45,569 bases of DNA, taken from Gallionella sp. Its GTDB lineage: Bacteria; Pseudomonadota; Gammaproteobacteria; Burkholderiales; Gallionellaceae. The notes below the pieces were generated by a model. It was not told the origin of the DNA and did not search any database. It worked only from the letters and a program-made list of their open reading frames with translations. The stretch is from the NCBI GenBank assembly GCA_025350705.1, contig JANXXH010000084.1, forward strand, positions 1 to 45,569. The letters run 5' to 3'. Shown here piece after piece: positions 33,765 to 41,851 of the stretch. Within the stretch, counting starts at the first letter, position 1. The number at the start of each line of letters is the position of its first letter. The position numbers and the translations under genes are program-made.

Positions 33765-34506
33765 ACCCGTAGACGCGGTTGTTGTGCAAGCGCTTGACTG
33801 TCAAGATCAGAAACACGGCGGTGAACAAAACGAAGTACGCGGCATCGCTGCTGTCCAGCAAGCCGTTGTTGAAATTCTGAAAGCGATTGAGCGGCGAGAT
33901 GAGATGCCAGGGCGAGTTTTCGGCAGTGGTGCCGATGTCTACCAGCCACAATCCCAGTAGCACCGCCAGTGCGCCGATCGCGGCGATGATAGGTTGTGTG
34001 GTGAGCGCGGAGATATACAGCCCCAGCGCGACATAGCTGGAGATCAGCAGCAACAGGCCGAGGAGGTTGCTCAGCATCAGTCCTTGATCGAGATTTGTTC
34101 CGAGCACAAGCGTGTATAGCATCAACGGAACACCGGTCATCAGCACGACCAAAAAGATCAGCAAGCCCATGAATTTGCCGAGCACTATATGCAAACCGGA
34201 TAGCGGAGCCGAGAGCAGCAGTGCAAAGGTCTGGTTGCGGCGTTCCTCGGCGATCAATCGCATCGTGAACATCGGCACCAGCATCATCAACAGCAGCGCG
34301 AGCGTGTTGAACATCGGGGCGGCAACTGTGGTCGTCACGCCGGGCGGATTGGCGAGCTGTGCGAGCTGCGGTTGTATTTCCAGGAAGGCTTCCAGCCGCG
34401 CCAGAAAGAACCACGCCAAAATGAATTGCAACACGGCGAAGACGATCCAGGTGGACGGCATCGCAAACAGGCTGCGCAGTTCGCGTAGGGCAAGCAGGCG
34501 GATCAT
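33763..34506 (-). CDS. ABC-2 type permease, GldF-like
   Basis: Membrane subunit of an ABC transporter, 247 residues with six predicted helices (about 18-38, 65-85, 110-130, 140-165, 170-190, 220-240). RLIAEERRNQTFALLLSAPL is the conserved cytoplasmic motif of this family. Its ATG overlaps the ATPase stop (ATGA), so the two are translationally coupled. Confidence 0.9.
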   Translation of the reverse strand: MIRLLALRELRSLFAMPSTWIVFAVLQFILAWFFLARLEAFLEIQPQLAQLANPPGVTTTVAAPMFNTLALLLMMLVPMFTMRLIAEERRNQTFALLLSAPLSGLHIVLGKFMGLLIFLVVLMTGVPLMLYTLVLGTNLDQGLMLSNLLGLLLLISSYVALGLYISALTTQPIIAAIGALAVLLGLWLVDIGTTAENSPWHLISPLNRFQNFNNGLLDSSDAAYFVLFTAVFLILTVKRLHNNRVYG

Positions 34507-35300
34507 GGCGCAGGCTCCGCAGTTAGATGGTTTTCAGTGATCGCATGATTTTCAGTGATATCAAGGAACACTTCTTCCAGCGTCATCTTCCCGTTGCCGT
34601 GTTGCATCATGTCGGCGCTGGTTCCGCTGTAGATCAGTTTGCCTTGTTGCATGATCTCGACGCGGTCGCACACGTGCTCGACTTCGGCAAGCAAATGAGT
34701 CGAGAGGATCACGCTGTGATTGTCGCCCAGTTCGCGGATCAGCGTGCGGACATCGCGTATCTGCATCGGGTCAAGACCGACAGTAGGCTCATCCAGCACG
34801 ATCACGGCGGGACTGTGGATGATCGCTTGCGCGATACCGACGCGCTGCTGATAACCTTTGGACAAAGTGCCGATGGTTTTTTTTCCGACCTCTTCCAGGC
34901 CGCAGCGTTGCTTGGCCTGTGCCAGTGCTGCGGCGACATCGGCAGTCTTTATGCCGCGCAAGCGCGCCGCAAAAGTCAGGTAATCGTCCACGCTGAGCTC
35001 CCGGTACAACGGCGGCGTTTCCGGCAGGTAGCCGATGTGTGCCTTGGCTTGCGCCGGATGATGCAACAAACTGATGCCGCAAATGTCTATTTCGCATCCA
35101 TATTGCTCGGCATCGCTCGGCAATAAGCAGCCAGTGAGCATTTGCAGTGTGGTGGTCTTGCCCGCGCCGTTGTGCCCGAGCAGGCCCAGCACCTCGCCGC
35201 GTTTCAATTCCAGCGACACGCTATGAACGACCTCGAGATTGCTGAAGCGGCGCGTCAGGTTGCGTGCGGAAAGGGTTGTTTCGGGAGTGGCGTTAGACAA
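34503..35300 (-). CDS. ABC transporter ATP-binding protein, GldA-like
   Basis: ATPase of the ABC-2 system, 265 residues. Walker A GHNGAGKTT (about 42-50), signature TLSKGYQQRVGIAQ, Walker B VIVLDEPTVGLD, switch His in STHLLAEV. IGYLPETPPLYRELSV is typical of the multidrug/gliding-type ATPases. It is the first gene of the four-gene run ending in mutM, and diverges from the TPR lipoprotein gene at 35400. Confidence 0.94.
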   Translation of the reverse strand: MSNATPETTLSARNLTRRFSNLEVVHSVSLELKRGEVLGLLGHNGAGKTTTLQMLTGCLLPSDAEQYGCEIDICGISLLHHPAQAKAHIGYLPETPPLYRELSVDDYLTFAARLRGIKTADVAAALAQAKQRCGLEEVGKKTIGTLSKGYQQRVGIAQAIIHSPAVIVLDEPTVGLDPMQIRDVRTLIRELGDNHSVILSTHLLAEVEHVCDRVEIMQQGKLIYSGTSADMMQHGNGKMTLEEVFLDITENHAITENHLTAEPAP

Positions 35301-35318
35301 GGTGAAGTGTAGTCGTGG

Positions 35319-35348
35319 TTGTGAGTTTGGTTAAATATAACCTATTAT
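35319..35348 (+). promoter_or_regulatory. Possible sigma-70 promoter for the TPR lipoprotein-lolB-ispE run
   Basis: TTGTGA (35319-35324) and TATTAT (35343-35348) with an 18-nt spacer, in the divergent gap between the ABC ATPase gene and the TPR lipoprotein gene. The -10 box matches consensus at 5 of 6 positions and the -35 at 4 of 6. Confidence 0.35.
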
Positions 35349-35399
35349 GTGCGTCTCTATCAAAAGCAGTTTAATGTTATCGTGAAAGCAGTTAATTTT

Positions 35400-37148
35400 A
35401 TGTCCCAGTTCAAATACGTCCTGCTAGGCAGTTTGCTGCTTACCGCTTGTGCGCACGCCCCTGTAAACCAGACTTCGCAAGATGAAGCTGAAGATCAGGA
35501 CGGTACGGATCAGATTACCCAACCCGAGCCACAGGCAGAAGTGCCGCAGGGGTTGCCCAACATTGCGTTGAGCAAAGAGTTGCTCTATGAATTCCTGCTT
35601 TCCGAAATAGCCAGTCAGCGCGGAAACGATATGCTCGCCATTGAGGGAAGTGCGGATTTGGCAAAGAAAACGCGCGACCCGCGCCTTGCCATGCGTGCTG
35701 CGCACCTGGCGCTTCAATACGGCAAAGTCGACAAGGCTATCGAGGCACTCAGGGTTTGGCGTGACGCTGATCCGTCTTCGATCACCGCAAGACGCATGCT
35801 GTCCTCGGTATTGCTGCGCAGCGGCAAGCTCGACGCAGCCGGTGAGGAATTGGCTCAGTTGCTGAAAGCGGACGAAACCCATTCCGCACAGAACTTTATC
35901 CAGATATATCAAATGCTGGCCACCTATCCGGAGAAGGAAGCGGCGTTGAAGTTGTTGCGCGAGCTCGCGCAGCTCTATCCGCGTGCGGCTGAAGCTCATT
36001 GGGGGGTGGCGCAATTGGCGCTGGTATCCGGCGACGGTGAGCTTGCATTAAACGAGGTAAGACAAGCGCGCAACTTGCGTCCCGAGTGGGATACGGCAGC
36101 CTCATCGGAGGCGATAATATTGCAGAAGGATGCGCCGCAACAGGGTTTGGATGTATTGCGGAAATTTTTATCGAGCTATCCCGATGCGCGTGAAATCCGC
36201 TTGCAGTATGCACGCGCTTTGCTTGATCAAAAACAATACAAGCTGGCGCGTGACGAGTTCCAGCGTTTGGCGGACGAACATCCCGACAACCCGGACATGG
36301 CTTATGCCATCGCCTTGATCTCGTTGCAGTTGAACGATTTGAAGAATGCGGAGGCAGAACTCAAACTAGCGCTCAGTAAAGGCAAGAAAGATCCGGATAC
36401 GGTTCGGTATTACCTCGGGCAGCTGAGCGAGGCCAGGAAAAACGAAGACGAAGCAATCGCCAATTACCGCGAGGTAAAGGGTGGCGAATATCTCGTTGCC
36501 TCACAGATCCGCATCGCTTATCTGCTGAGCAAGCGCGGTCAACTTGCCGAAGCACGCCGACAGTTGCAGGAGGTGCAGGGCGCTGACAATCAGCAGCGTG
36601 CACAACTGGTGATGGTCGAGGCGCAATTATTGCGCGAAGCAAACCAATTCAACGAGGCCTATCAGGTATTGAATCAGTCTTTGGAAAAATTTCCCAATCA
36701 CACTGATCTGCTTTACGAAACCGCGATGATGGCCGACAAGATCGGCAAACCGGATTTGTTCGAGAAATTGATGCGCAAGCTGATCAAGATCAAACCCGAC
36801 CACGCGCAAGCCTACAATGCGCTGGGCTATGAATTGCTGGAGCGCAACGAGCGTATTCCGGAAGCGATGCAGTTGGTGGAAAAAGCCCTGCTGCTTGCGC
36901 CCGATGATGCGTCCATCATGGACAGCGTGGGCTGGGGTTACTATCGCAGCGGCAAGCTGGATGAGAGCGTGAAGATGTTGCGGCGCGCTTTTGCCGGCAA
37001 TGCCAATCCCGAAATTGCAGCGCACTTGGGTGAAGTGTTGTGGGTGCGCGGCGATAAAGAGGAAGCCAAAAAGATCTGGCAAAAAAGCCTCAAGGAAAAT
37101 TCCGGCAACGAGCAACTGCAAACAGTCATTAAAAAATTCGATCCCTGA
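35400..37148 (+). CDS. Tetratricopeptide-repeat lipoprotein (582 aa)
   Basis: The start at 35400 gives a lipoprotein signal (MSQFKYVLLGSLLLTACAHA, lipobox LLTAC, Cys17); the frame also opens at 35349, which would put 17 residues before the signal. After an acidic linker (DEAEDQDGTDQI) come about ten TPR-like repeats through to the C-terminus (for example YALGYELLERNERIPEAM-type and SVGWGYYRSGKLDESVKM units). Probably anchored to the outer membrane and facing the periplasm. Such a protein is usual upstream of lolB in beta-proteobacteria. Function unknown, possibly in envelope assembly. Confidence 0.88.
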   Translation: MSQFKYVLLGSLLLTACAHAPVNQTSQDEAEDQDGTDQITQPEPQAEVPQGLPNIALSKELLYEFLLSEIASQRGNDMLAIEGSADLAKKTRDPRLAMRAAHLALQYGKVDKAIEALRVWRDADPSSITARRMLSSVLLRSGKLDAAGEELAQLLKADETHSAQNFIQIYQMLATYPEKEAALKLLRELAQLYPRAAEAHWGVAQLALVSGDGELALNEVRQARNLRPEWDTAASSEAIILQKDAPQQGLDVLRKFLSSYPDAREIRLQYARALLDQKQYKLARDEFQRLADEHPDNPDMAYAIALISLQLNDLKNAEAELKLALSKGKKDPDTVRYYLGQLSEARKNEDEAIANYREVKGGEYLVASQIRIAYLLSKRGQLAEARRQLQEVQGADNQQRAQLVMVEAQLLREANQFNEAYQVLNQSLEKFPNHTDLLYETAMMADKIGKPDLFEKLMRKLIKIKPDHAQAYNALGYELLERNERIPEAMQLVEKALLLAPDDASIMDSVGWGYYRSGKLDESVKMLRRAFAGNANPEIAAHLGEVLWVRGDKEEAKKIWQKSLKENSGNEQLQTVIKKFDP

Positions 37149-37150
37149 TC

Positions 37151-37723
37151 ATGAGGTGGTGGCTGGTTTTTTTGGGGCTGACTTTATTGAACGGCTGCGC
37201 GTTACTGCCGTCCGCACACTCGCCGGTTGCAAGGCCCGCACAATCTGAAGTTGTACCTTTTGCATTGAACGGACGCGTCTCGATCAAGCATCTGGAAACG
37301 CGCAATTCCGCCGGGCTGCACTGGACGCATCAATCGCAGTCCGATGAGATCCTGCTGCTCAATCCGCTCGGGCAAACAGCTGCCCGAGTCTATCGCGACG
37401 ATGGAAATGCGACACTGGATACCGGCGACAAACATTATCAGGATGTCGATGCAGGATCGTTGATGGAACAGGTGTTGGGTTGGCATCTGCCGCTGAATGG
37501 TTTGCATCACTGGGCGCTTGGAATGGCAGACCCAGAAAGCCCCGCACAAATCGAACGCGCCGACAATGGCCAAATCTCTGTGCTGCATCAGGATGGCTGG
37601 GATGTGAGCTACCTTCGCTATGCCGACGGCAAGCCGGACAGCCTGCCGTCGCGTATACAGTTAAACCATGAAGACTTGCAAATACAATTACTGATCGACG
37701 AGTGGGAATGGAATCCGCAATGA
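37151..37723 (+). CDS. lolB: Outer-membrane lipoprotein receptor LolB
   Basis: Receives lipoproteins from LolA and inserts them into the outer membrane. 190 residues. Lipobox LNGC (Cys16) after MRWWLVFLGLTL. The body has FALNGRVSIKH, AGLHWTHQSQSDEILLLNPL and VLGWHLPLNGLHHWALG, all characteristic. It starts 2 nt after the TPR gene and its stop overlaps the ispE start (ATGA). Confidence 0.95.
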   Translation: MRWWLVFLGLTLLNGCALLPSAHSPVARPAQSEVVPFALNGRVSIKHLETRNSAGLHWTHQSQSDEILLLNPLGQTAARVYRDDGNATLDTGDKHYQDVDAGSLMEQVLGWHLPLNGLHHWALGMADPESPAQIERADNGQISVLHQDGWDVSYLRYADGKPDSLPSRIQLNHEDLQIQLLIDEWEWNPQ

Positions 37724-38688
37724 CACTCACCTGCCCTGCTCCGGCAAAATTGAATCTGTTCCTCCATGTCGTCGGGCGCAAACCGGGCGGTATGACACGG
37801 TGCGCGCAAGCGTCCAGTGCGGGAATGCCGCCCCCCCGCCTCCTCCCGCAATCGGCTGGCTCCGCCAGTAACGTGTCGGAGGCGGACGGCTATCACCTGC
37901 TGCAAACCCTGTTCCGCTTCATCGATCTGCACGACACACTGCACTTCAGCCTGCGCGAAGACGGCGCAGTGCATCGCACCAATGCCGTTGAGGGCGTGGC
38001 CGAAGAGCAGGATTTATGCGTGCGCGCTGCGCGTCTGCTGCAAAGCGAGACCGGATGCGGCTTGGGCGTGGATATCACCGTTGAAAAACGCATCCCGATG
38101 GGCGGCGGCCTGGGCGGCGGCAGCTCGGATGCGGCTACCACGCTGATCGCGCTGAATCGTCTGTGGTCATTGGGTTTGTCACGTGCCCGCTTGATGCAGC
38201 TAGGCTTGCAACTGGGCGCCGATGTGCCGGTATTTGTGTTTGGTGAAAATGCGTTCGCCGAAGGGGTAGGCGAAGAGCTACAGGCCTATCCCTTGGCGGA
38301 GGCGTGGTACGTGGTGTTATTCCCCCCGGTGCATGTGCCGACAGCCCAGATTTTTGCTCACCCGGAATTGACACGCGATACGGTTTCCATCACAATGCGC
38401 GCCCTTTTGGAACAGCAATCTGGTTCCGGGCACTATCGCGAAGGGCAGCAACTTCGCAACGATCTGCAACCTTTGGTGTGCAAGCTCTACCCGGAAGTGG
38501 CGCGTTATATAGCCTGGCTTGAAAAATACGGCAAAGCGATGATGACTGGCTCGGGTGCTTGCGTGTTCGCCGAGTTTGGCAGCTGCAGCCAAGCTGAAGC
38601 AGTTTTAATTGATTTACCCCGCGAAATGCGCGGCGTTGTAGCACAAGGTTTAGCAAGGCATCCGTTGCATGATTGGATGTCTGATTGA
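37720..38688 (+). CDS. ispE: 4-diphosphocytidyl-2-C-methyl-D-erythritol kinase IspE with a 33-residue insert
   Basis: GHMP kinase of the non-mevalonate isoprenoid pathway. The ATG at 37720 overlaps the lolB stop. Family motifs: PAPAKLNLFLHVVGRK, ADGYHLLQTLFRFIDLHD, the phosphate loop PMGGGLGGGSSDAATTL and the final TGSGACVFAEF. 322 residues against 283 in E. coli. Normally GR(x)ADGYH is continuous; here residues 22-54 (37783-37881) are inserted between GRK and ADGYH, and 82 bp of it is the palindromic element shared with queE. The frame is kept and the downstream motifs are intact, so the enzyme is probably functional. Confidence 0.95.
   Translation: MTLTCPAPAKLNLFLHVVGRKPGGMTRCAQASSAGMPPPRLLPQSAGSASNVSEADGYHLLQTLFRFIDLHDTLHFSLREDGAVHRTNAVEGVAEEQDLCVRAARLLQSETGCGLGVDITVEKRIPMGGGLGGGSSDAATTLIALNRLWSLGLSRARLMQLGLQLGADVPVFVFGENAFAEGVGEELQAYPLAEAWYVVLFPPVHVPTAQIFAHPELTRDTVSITMRALLEQQSGSGHYREGQQLRNDLQPLVCKLYPEVARYIAWLEKYGKAMMTGSGACVFAEFGSCSQAEAVLIDLPREMRGVVAQGLARHPLHDWMSD
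37797..37878 (+). repeat. Coding palindromic element, copy B (inside ispE)
   Basis: About 82 bp, starting ACGGTG and ending GTAACGTGTCG. The last 36 bp match copy A in queE at 33 of 36 positions and are read in the same frame (LLPQ, three residues, ASNVS). TGCGGGA and TCCCGCA form an inverted pair as in copy A. The middle part is C-rich here (CCGCCCCCCCGCC) and differs from copy A. Confidence 0.85.
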
Positions 38689-38719
38689 GTTTGATACATG
38701 GTGGCAGAAATCGTAGCGA

Positions 38720-38815
38720 GCGGTTTCGGGGCGGGTTCGGACAGCGCACAGCGACCGGAGCATACACAGAGTATGTGAGGATCGCGAGCACTGCCCGAGC
38801 CCGCCCCGGAATCGC
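38720..38815. repeat. Large imperfect palindrome between ispE and tRNA-Gln
   Basis: Arms of 25 bp (38720-38744 and 38791-38815) match at 21 of 25 positions, all differences being transitions that leave G-U pairs in one strand. The centre holds a second small hairpin CATAC-ACAGA-GTATG. The element looks like a dispersed intergenic repeat. A further small hairpin GGTTGGC/GCCAACC lies at 38832-38852. The 214-bp gap contains no gene. Confidence 0.88.
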
Positions 38816-38902
38816 GCATAACCAGTGACTTGGTTGGCGTCGTTTGCCAACCTAGTCAAATGGCTAGTAGTTTCATCAGTAGATTAATGCCGCTATGTCA
38901 GA

Positions 38903-38977
38903 TGGGGAGTCGCCAAGTGGTAAGGCACCGGATTTTGATTCCGGCATTCGTAGGTTCGATCCCTACCTCCCCAGCCA
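38903..38977 (+). tRNA. tRNA-Gln(UUG)
   Basis: Plus-strand cloverleaf of 75 nt including encoded CCA. The acceptor TGGGGAG pairs with CTCCCCA and the discriminator is G, as in tRNA-Gln. The anticodon loop TTTTGAT gives TTG for CAA/CAG. The T arm is GTTCGATC. Position between ispE and prs is the standard beta-proteobacterial arrangement. Confidence 0.97.
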
Positions 38978-39020
38978 GATTTATGGGCGTATGCCCTGTT
39001 GTTATATTGAAAGGTCGCAC

Positions 39021-39971
39021 GTGTCCTACGACAGCTTGATGGTGTTCACCGGCAATGCCAATCCTAAGCTCGCTGAAGCAGTCGCGCGGCATTTGCACAT
39101 TCAACTCGGACGCGCCAAGGTTGGGCGTTTTTCCGACGGCGAAGTGATGGTCGAGCTGCTTGAGAATGTGCGCGGCCGGGATGTGTTCATACTGCAATCG
39201 ACTTGTGCGCCGACCAATGACAATTTAATGGAAGTGCTAGTGATGGTGGACGCATTGAAACGCGCATCTGCCGGACGTATCACCGCCGCGATGCCGTATT
39301 TCGGCTACGCGCGCCAGGATAGGCGACCGCGCTCGGCGCGTGTCGCGATCACGGCAAAACTGGTTGCGGACATGTTGAGCAGCGCAGGTGTGGATCGTTT
39401 GTTGACGATGGATCTGCACTCCGACCAGATACAGGGATTTTTTGATATTCCGGTGGACAACATCTATGCAAGCCCGATCTTGTTGTCCGATGTGTGGAAG
39501 CACAATTATCCGAATTTGATCGTGGTATCGCCGGACGTGGGTGGCGTGGTACGTGCCCGCGCACTGGCCAAGGAACTGGATGCGGATCTGGCGATCATCG
39601 ACAAGCGCCGTCCCAAGCCGAATGTGGCGAAGGTGATGAACATCATCGGCGAAGTGGCAGGACGCACTTGCCTGATCATGGATGACATGGTGGATACCGC
39701 CAACACGCTGTGCGAAGCCGCCAACGCGTTGAAGGAAAAAGGTGCTACTCGCGTGTTGGCCTATTGTACCCACCCGGTACTGTCCGGCCCGGCGATCGAG
39801 CGCATCGAGAAATCCGCGATGGACGAGTTGGTAGTCACCGACACCATCCCATTGAGCGAAGCGGCGCGCAAGTGCAAGCGCATCCGCCAACTGAGCACGG
39901 CAGAATTGCTGGCGGAAACGATACGCCGCATCAACAACGAAGAATCGGTAAGTTCGCTGTTCGCCGAATAA
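39021..39971 (+). CDS. prs: Ribose-phosphate pyrophosphokinase
   Basis: Makes PRPP from ribose 5-phosphate and ATP. I chose GTG at 39021 with AAAGG 6 nt upstream; it gives 316 residues ([20 protein letters not shown]), the family length. The reading frame upstream runs through tRNA-Gln and is not coding. Motifs: [56 protein letters not shown] and the PRPP-binding [14 protein letters not shown]. Confidence 0.97.
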   Translation: MSYDSLMVFTGNANPKLAEAVARHLHIQLGRAKVGRFSDGEVMVELLENVRGRDVFILQSTCAPTNDNLMEVLVMVDALKRASAGRITAAMPYFGYARQDRRPRSARVAITAKLVADMLSSAGVDRLLTMDLHSDQIQGFFDIPVDNIYASPILLSDVWKHNYPNLIVVSPDVGGVVRARALAKELDADLAIIDKRRPKPNVAKVMNIIGEVAGRTCLIMDDMVDTANTLCEAANALKEKGATRVLAYCTHPVLSGPAIERIEKSAMDELVVTDTIPLSEAARKCKRIRQLSTAELLAETIRRINNEESVSSLFAE

Positions 39972-39981
39972 GTTTTTAGCG

Positions 39982-40063
39982 GCAGCCATGTTGGCTGTTG
40001 CAATGTTGGAATCGTCTGGTCGCGGACGATTCTGTTTAGGGAGCTCCAAACAAAGGAGTTCCC
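39982..40063 (+). promoter_or_regulatory. Three successive hairpins in the rplY leader
   Basis: Between prs and rplY: hairpin 1 GCAGCCA/TGGCTGT (39982-39998, one G-U pair), hairpin 2 GAATCGTC/GACGATTC (40009-40032, perfect) and hairpin 3 GGGAGCTCC/GGAGTTCCC (40039-40063, one G-U pair), followed by the ribosome site AGGAG (40070-40074). None is followed by a T run, so this is not a simple terminator; an RNA leader bound by protein L25 or an mRNA stabiliser is possible. Confidence 0.55.
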
Positions 40064-40081
40064 GTTATTAGGAGAAGTGAA

Positions 40082-40819
40082 ATGGCAATCGAAATCAATG
40101 CAACAAATCGTAAGGCGCAAGGTACGGGTGCGAGCCGCCGTCTGCGTAACACCGGCCGCGTGCCAGGTGTTCTGTATGGCGTGGGCGACGTGAACATGAT
40201 CGAACTGGATCACAATGAGCTGTATTACAAGCTGCGCGCAGAGGCATTCCATGCTTCCATCCTGACGCTGAATCTGGAAGGCAAAAAAGAAGCCGTGCTG
40301 CTGCGCGATTTCGTGATGCACCCATTCCGCCAGCAAGTACAACACATCGACTTCCAGCGCGTGGACGAAAAGAAAAAGATGCACATCAAAGTGCCGCTGC
40401 ATTTCTTGAACGAAGCTATCGCGCCGGGCGTAAAAGATGGCGGCGGCAAGGTCAGCCACGTGATGAACGATCTGGACATCACTTGTTTGCCAAAAGACCT
40501 GCCAGCCTTTATCGAAGTAGACTTGTCGCATCTGGCACTCGGCCATTCCGTCCACGTGTCCGATCTGAAGTTACCAAACGGCGTAGAGGCTGCTTCACAT
40601 GGCGCGCATGCTGCTGAAGCGGTAGTGGCTACTGTACAAGTGCCGCGTGGAATGCTCGAAGCTGAAGTGACCGCAGAGGCAGAAGCCGCTGCTGCAGCTT
40701 CTGCAGCTGCAGCTCCTGCGGTGGCTCCAGGAGCTGCTAAAACGGCAGGAGGCGCTGCCCCTGCGGCTGCTCCTGCTGCGGCCGCTCCTGCTGCGCCTGC
40801 CGCGAAAAAAACCAAGTAA
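40082..40819 (+). CDS. rplY: 50S ribosomal protein L25/general stress protein Ctc
   Basis: Binds 5S rRNA in the large subunit. 245 residues: N-terminal L25 domain (about 1-95, starting [20 protein letters not shown]), the C-terminal TL5/Ctc beta domain (about 96-190) and a low-complexity Ala/Pro tail of about 45 residues ending AAKKTK. The tail is a common variable extension in beta-proteobacteria. AGGAG is 7 nt before the ATG. It lies between prs and pth in the standard order. Confidence 0.96.
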   Translation: MAIEINATNRKAQGTGASRRLRNTGRVPGVLYGVGDVNMIELDHNELYYKLRAEAFHASILTLNLEGKKEAVLLRDFVMHPFRQQVQHIDFQRVDEKKKMHIKVPLHFLNEAIAPGVKDGGGKVSHVMNDLDITCLPKDLPAFIEVDLSHLALGHSVHVSDLKLPNGVEAASHGAHAAEAVVATVQVPRGMLEAEVTAEAEAAAAASAAAAPAVAPGAAKTAGGAAPAAAPAAAAPAAPAAKKTK

Positions 40820-40840
40820 CTCGATTGGTTGCACAATAAA

Positions 40841-40873
40841 CCCGCCATATTGAAAACTATGGCGGGTTTTTTT
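40841..40873 (+). terminator. Rho-independent terminator after rplY
   Basis: A 9-bp perfect stem CCCGCCATA/TATGGCGGG (40841-40866) with an 8-nt loop is followed by seven T residues (40867-40873). It ends the prs-rplY transcript 20 nt after the rplY stop, before pth. Confidence 0.92.
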
Positions 40874-40899
40874 ATTCAGTCGCCATTCATTCAGAGACT

Positions 40900-41475
40900 A
40901 TGACAGCGATACGTTTGATTGTTGGTCTGGGCAATCCCGGACGCGAATACGAAACCACCCGGCATAACGTCGGTTTCCTGTGGGTGGACGAACTCGCTCG
41001 CCTGCAAAAGTTGAGCTTCAAGAGCGAGTCCAAATTTCACGGCTTGACTGCGCGCGGTCAATTGCACGGACATGAAGTGTTGTTGCTCAAGCCGCAAACC
41101 TTCATGAACCACAGCGGACGATCCGTCGGCACACTGGCGCAGTTCTACAAGATCGAACCGGCAGAAATGCTGGTCGTGCATGACGAGCTGGATCTGCCGC
41201 CCGGTGTGGCGCGTTTAAAAATCGGCGGCGGGCACGGCGGGCACAACGGATTGAAGGACATCATCGCGCATCTCGGCAGCAAGGATTTCTGGCGATTGCG
41301 CATCGGCATCGGTCATCCCGGTGAACGCACTGAAGTGTCCGACTACGTGCTGGGTGATCCGCGTCGAGAAGAGCGTAAACTCATGGAAGAGGCCATGCAG
41401 CAAGCGCAGAACATCGCGCATCTGGTCATTGAAGGAAAAGTTGAAGCAGCGATGTTAAAACTGCATAGCGCCTAG
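40900..41475 (+). CDS. pth: Peptidyl-tRNA hydrolase
   Basis: Recycles peptidyl-tRNA released from ribosomes. 191 residues. Active-site His in [20 protein letters not shown], Asn in the TFMNHSG motif, Asp in VVHDELDLP and the [13 protein letters not shown] segment are all present. Because of the strong terminator before it, it probably needs its own promoter or readthrough. A degenerate copy of 39 bp from its 3' end occurs at 43085. Confidence 0.97.
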   Translation: MTAIRLIVGLGNPGREYETTRHNVGFLWVDELARLQKLSFKSESKFHGLTARGQLHGHEVLLLKPQTFMNHSGRSVGTLAQFYKIEPAEMLVVHDELDLPPGVARLKIGGGHGGHNGLKDIIAHLGSKDFWRLRIGIGHPGERTEVSDYVLGDPRREERKLMEEAMQQAQNIAHLVIEGKVEAAMLKLHSA

Positions 41476-41550
41476 CAGCGAGAAGCCCACGGCGCACCCC
41501 GAGTGCAAGAAAAATATCACGGCTCCCCCTGATTAAACTACATGCCCTCC

Positions 41551-41579
41551 AAAATAAAAGGGCGGCTTTCACCGCCCTT
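41551..41579 (-). terminator. Terminator of the 37-residue microprotein gene
   Basis: On the minus strand an 8-bp perfect stem AAGGGCGG/CCGCCCTT (41558-41579, loop of 6) is followed by the T-rich run TTTTATTTT (41551-41559). It lies 28 nt after the microprotein stop. The plus side is less T-rich, so direction is probably minus. Confidence 0.75.
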
Positions 41580-41607
41580 CAATTTCACTTCTTGCCGCAA
41601 CCAACCT

Positions 41608-41721
41608 TTAAGAGAGGCCAGCCCAGCCAGCAATCGATACAGACAATGCCGCAAGCCAGCCGAGTGCAATATTGAACTCAGCGTCTTTTGAAAAGTTATT
41701 ATTGCTGTTCTTGTCGTTCAT
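41608..41721 (-). CDS. Membrane-type microprotein (37 aa)
   Basis: Short ORF with AAGGAG 8 nt before the ATG at 41721. Hydrophilic Asn-rich start (MNDKNSNNNFSKDAEF) followed by one hydrophobic helix (NIALGWLAALSVSIAGWAGL). It has a good ribosome site, a terminator downstream and a PhoB-box-like promoter region upstream, which together make a real gene likely. No family recognised. Confidence 0.65.
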   Translation of the reverse strand: MNDKNSNNNFSKDAEFNIALGWLAALSVSIAGWAGLS

Positions 41722-41779
41722 TTTATATCTCCTTAATCGTTGGATGATTTTCCTGATATCTATCAGGCAAAATTATCTT

Positions 41780-41808
41780 ACTTTAGTTATATGACAGTTA
41801 TGTGAAAT
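41780..41808 (-). promoter_or_regulatory. PhoB-box-like direct repeats upstream of the microprotein gene
   Basis: On the minus strand three 7-nt units are spaced by identical ATAA spacers, 11 nt apart: ATTTCAC, CTGTCAT and CTAAAGT. The middle unit is a perfect Pho-box half site (CTGTCAT), the others weaker. GATAAT, a good -10 box, follows 2 nt later. The spacing fits a PhoB-activated promoter; this is a pattern match only. Confidence 0.45.
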
Positions 41809-41851
41809 CAACTTGGTGTGAAACTGTTATGCGCAGGAATGTCGAACCGCG

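Noticed and set aside
38895-39020. 5' extension of the prs reading frame
   Set aside because: It runs through tRNA-Gln; the GTG at 39021 has a ribosome site and gives the family length.
40600-40800. GCTGCTCCTGC-type tandem repeats
   Set aside because: Codon-level low complexity of the L25 Ala/Pro tail, not a separate repeat element or CRISPR.
40225-40848. 207-codon minus-strand Ala-rich ORF
   Set aside because: Complement of the Ala/Pro tail and body of rplY; low complexity gives a long open frame by chance.
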